From Ferrovibrio sp. (GTDB lineage: Bacteria; Pseudomonadota; Alphaproteobacteria; Ferrovibrionales; Ferrovibrionaceae), in NCBI RefSeq assembly GCF_002796975.1, contig NZ_PEKV01000013.1, positions 163,874-197,228 of the forward strand: a stretch of 33,355 nt of DNA, read 5' to 3'. Shown piece after piece: positions 32,084-33,355 of the stretch. The position numbers were made by a program, and so were the translations under genes. Within the stretch, counting starts at the first letter, position 1, and every line of letters starts with the position of its first letter. Below the pieces are notes generated by a model. That model was given only the letters and a program-made list of their open reading frames with translations. It made no database searches and was not told the DNA's origin.

Positions 32084-33355
32084 ATTTTAAGGGCAGCGAT
32101 GAAGGCTTCCTGCGGAATCTCGACATTGCCGACATTGCGCATGCGCTTCTTGCCCTCTTTCTGCTTCTCCAGCAGCTTGCGCTTGCGGCTGACGTCGCCG
32201 CCGTAGCATTTCGCCAGCACGTCCTTGCGCAGCGCCGAGATATCCTCGCGCGCCACGATGCGTCCGCCGATGGCAGCCTGGATGGCGATCTTGAACATCT
32301 GGCGCGGGATCAGTTCCTTGAGCCGCTCGCAGAGCTGGCGACCGCGCGCTTCGGCACGGCCAGCGTTGACGATGGTGGCCAGCGCATCGACATTCTCGTT
32401 GTTGACCAGAATGGTCATCTTCACCAAGTTGCCGACCTCGTAGCCATCCATGGCGTAATCGAAGCTGGCATAGCCGCGGCTGACCGACTTGAGCCGGTCG
32501 TAGAAATCGAACACCACTTCATTGAGCGGCAGGCGATAGACCACCATGGCGCGGTTGCCGGCATAGGTCAGCTCGACCTGGCGGCCACGCTTGTCTTCGC
32601 AGAGTTTCAGAATCGCGCCGAGATATTCATCGGGCACCATCACGGTGGCCCTGATCCACGGTTCGTCGATATGGTCGATCTGCATGGTGTCCGGCATGTC
32701 GGCCGGATTGTGCACCTCTTCCATCGAACCATCGATCTTGTAGACGTGATAGATCACGCTCGGTGCCGTGGTGATCAGGTCGAGATTGAATTCGCGCTCC
32801 AGGCGCTCCTGGATGATTTCCAGATGCAGCAGCCCGAGGAAGCCGCAGCGGAAGCCGAAGCCCAGTGCGGCCGAACTTTCCATCTCGAAATGGAAGCTGG
32901 CATCGTTGAGCCGCAGCTTGCCCAGGCTTTCGCGCAGTTCGGGGAAAGCGCCGGCGTCGATCGGATACAGGCCGCAGAACACCACCGGCACCGACGGCTT
33001 GAAGCCCGGCAGCGCCGCGGCGGCGGGGCGCCTGTCTTCGGTGATGGTGTCGCCGACGCTGGTGTCGGCGACTTCCTTGATCGCGGCGGTGAAGAAGCCC
33101 ATCTCGCCGGGGCCGAGTTCATCGACCATGACCTTCTTCGGCGTGGTGACGCCGACGCGCTCGACAGGATGCACGGCGCCAGACGACATGAACTTGATCT
33201 TCATGCCCTTCTTCAGCACGCCATCGACCACGCGGAACAGCACGACGACGCCCAGATAGGCGTCGTACCAGGAATCCACCAGCAGGGCTTTCAGCGGCGC
33301 ATTGCGGTCGCCCTTGGGCGCCGGCAGACGATTGACCAGCGCTTCCAGCACCAGG
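32074..33355 (-). CDS. lepA: Elongation factor 4 (LepA), N-terminal part beyond window
   Basis: About 427 C-terminal residues are visible. They begin in domain II ([20 protein letters not shown]), then the EF-G-like domains ([40 protein letters not shown]) and the LepA-specific C-terminal domain with [20 protein letters not shown]. The GTPase domain lies past the right edge. LepA is a ribosome-binding GTPase of the core genome (about 600 residues). The frame is intact. Confidence 0.98.
   Translation of the reverse strand, partial: LVLEALVNRLPAPKGDRNAPLKALLVDSWYDAYLGVVVLFRVVDGVLKKGMKIKFMSSGAVHPVERVGVTTPKKVMVDELGPGEMGFFTAAIKEVADTSVGDTITEDRRPAAAALPGFKPSVPVVFCGLYPIDAGAFPELRESLGKLRLNDASFHFEMESSAALGFGFRCGFLGLLHLEIIQERLEREFNLDLITTAPSVIYHVYKIDGSMEEVHNPADMPDTMQIDHIDEPWIRATVMVPDEYLGAILKLCEDKRGRQVELTYAGNRAMVVYRLPLNEVVFDFYDRLKSVSRGYASFDYAMDGYEVGNLVKMTILVNNENVDALATIVNAGRAEARGRQLCERLKELIPRQMFKIAIQAAIGGRIVAREDISALRKDVLAKCYGGDVSRKRKLLEKQKEGKKRMRNVGNVEIPQEAFIAALKISD

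Noticed and set aside
1..33355. CRISPR arrays, rRNA genes, riboswitches, prophage structural genes
   Set aside because: None seen on either strand.

Overview
The window is high-GC DNA from a proteobacterium, most likely an alphaproteobacterium. This is inferred from gene content and style (TRAP and NitT/TauT transporters, CaiB/BaiF CoA-transferases, MmgE/PrpD proteins, long antisense ORF shadows); there is no rRNA or marker that fixes the genus. Most of it is accessory catabolic DNA. It ends on the right in core genome: tRNA-Ser(GGA), a small membrane protein and lepA (cut by the window edge).

Layout. (1) 1-6850 is a TetR-family regulon: a partial thiolase-like gene, tetR, two divergent EthD-domain genes, a complete TRAP transporter (dctP on one strand, dctQM on the other) and a Nu-type glutathione transferase. 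Four copies of one operator-like sequence (consensus close to TACTAACAAAcgTTnGTT) sit in front of these units. Three of them overlap the -10 region of a plausible sigma-70 promoter. (2) 6970-9350 is a scar: the last ~98 codons of a serine recombinase with its 3' flank, a C-terminally cut cysteine-peptidase-like gene, a small acidic ORF, and about 0.8 kb with no convincing gene. (3) 9351-16114 is a LysR-linked operon on the minus strand: 3-hydroxyisobutyrate-dehydrogenase-like, two carboxymuconolactone-decarboxylase-like proteins, a metallo-beta-lactamase-fold hydrolase, an SDR, an MmgE/PrpD protein and a D-2-hydroxyacid dehydrogenase. (4) 16250-28562 holds a divergent SDR and a ten-gene minus-strand operon under a LacI-family regulator: a two-subunit family III CoA-transferase, a thiolase-like protein with its OB-fold/zinc-ribbon (DUF35) partner, a crotonase, a NitT/TauT ABC transporter, a second MmgE/PrpD protein and an amidohydrolase. 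(5) 28700-31470 is a second scar: an HTH-like protein, an unknown ORF and a serine recombinase that lacks its catalytic domain. Its 3' end repeats the sequence in scar 1, 24 kb away. (6) 31500-33355 is tRNA-Ser, a membrane protein and lepA.

How it works together (inference). The LacI operon reads as uptake (ABC), CoA activation (CoA-transferase), hydration (crotonase) and carbon-carbon cleavage by a thiolase-fold protein that has lost the thiolase nucleophile but keeps two tyrosines in the blocks used by Ltp2-type retro-aldolases. The most interesting observations are this candidate CoA-dependent retro-aldol pathway of unknown substrate, the two operator systems readable directly from the DNA, and a ~119-bp 3' flank of the recombinase that is better conserved between the two repeat copies than the coding sequence beside it. 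The substrate of either pathway cannot be read from the sequence.
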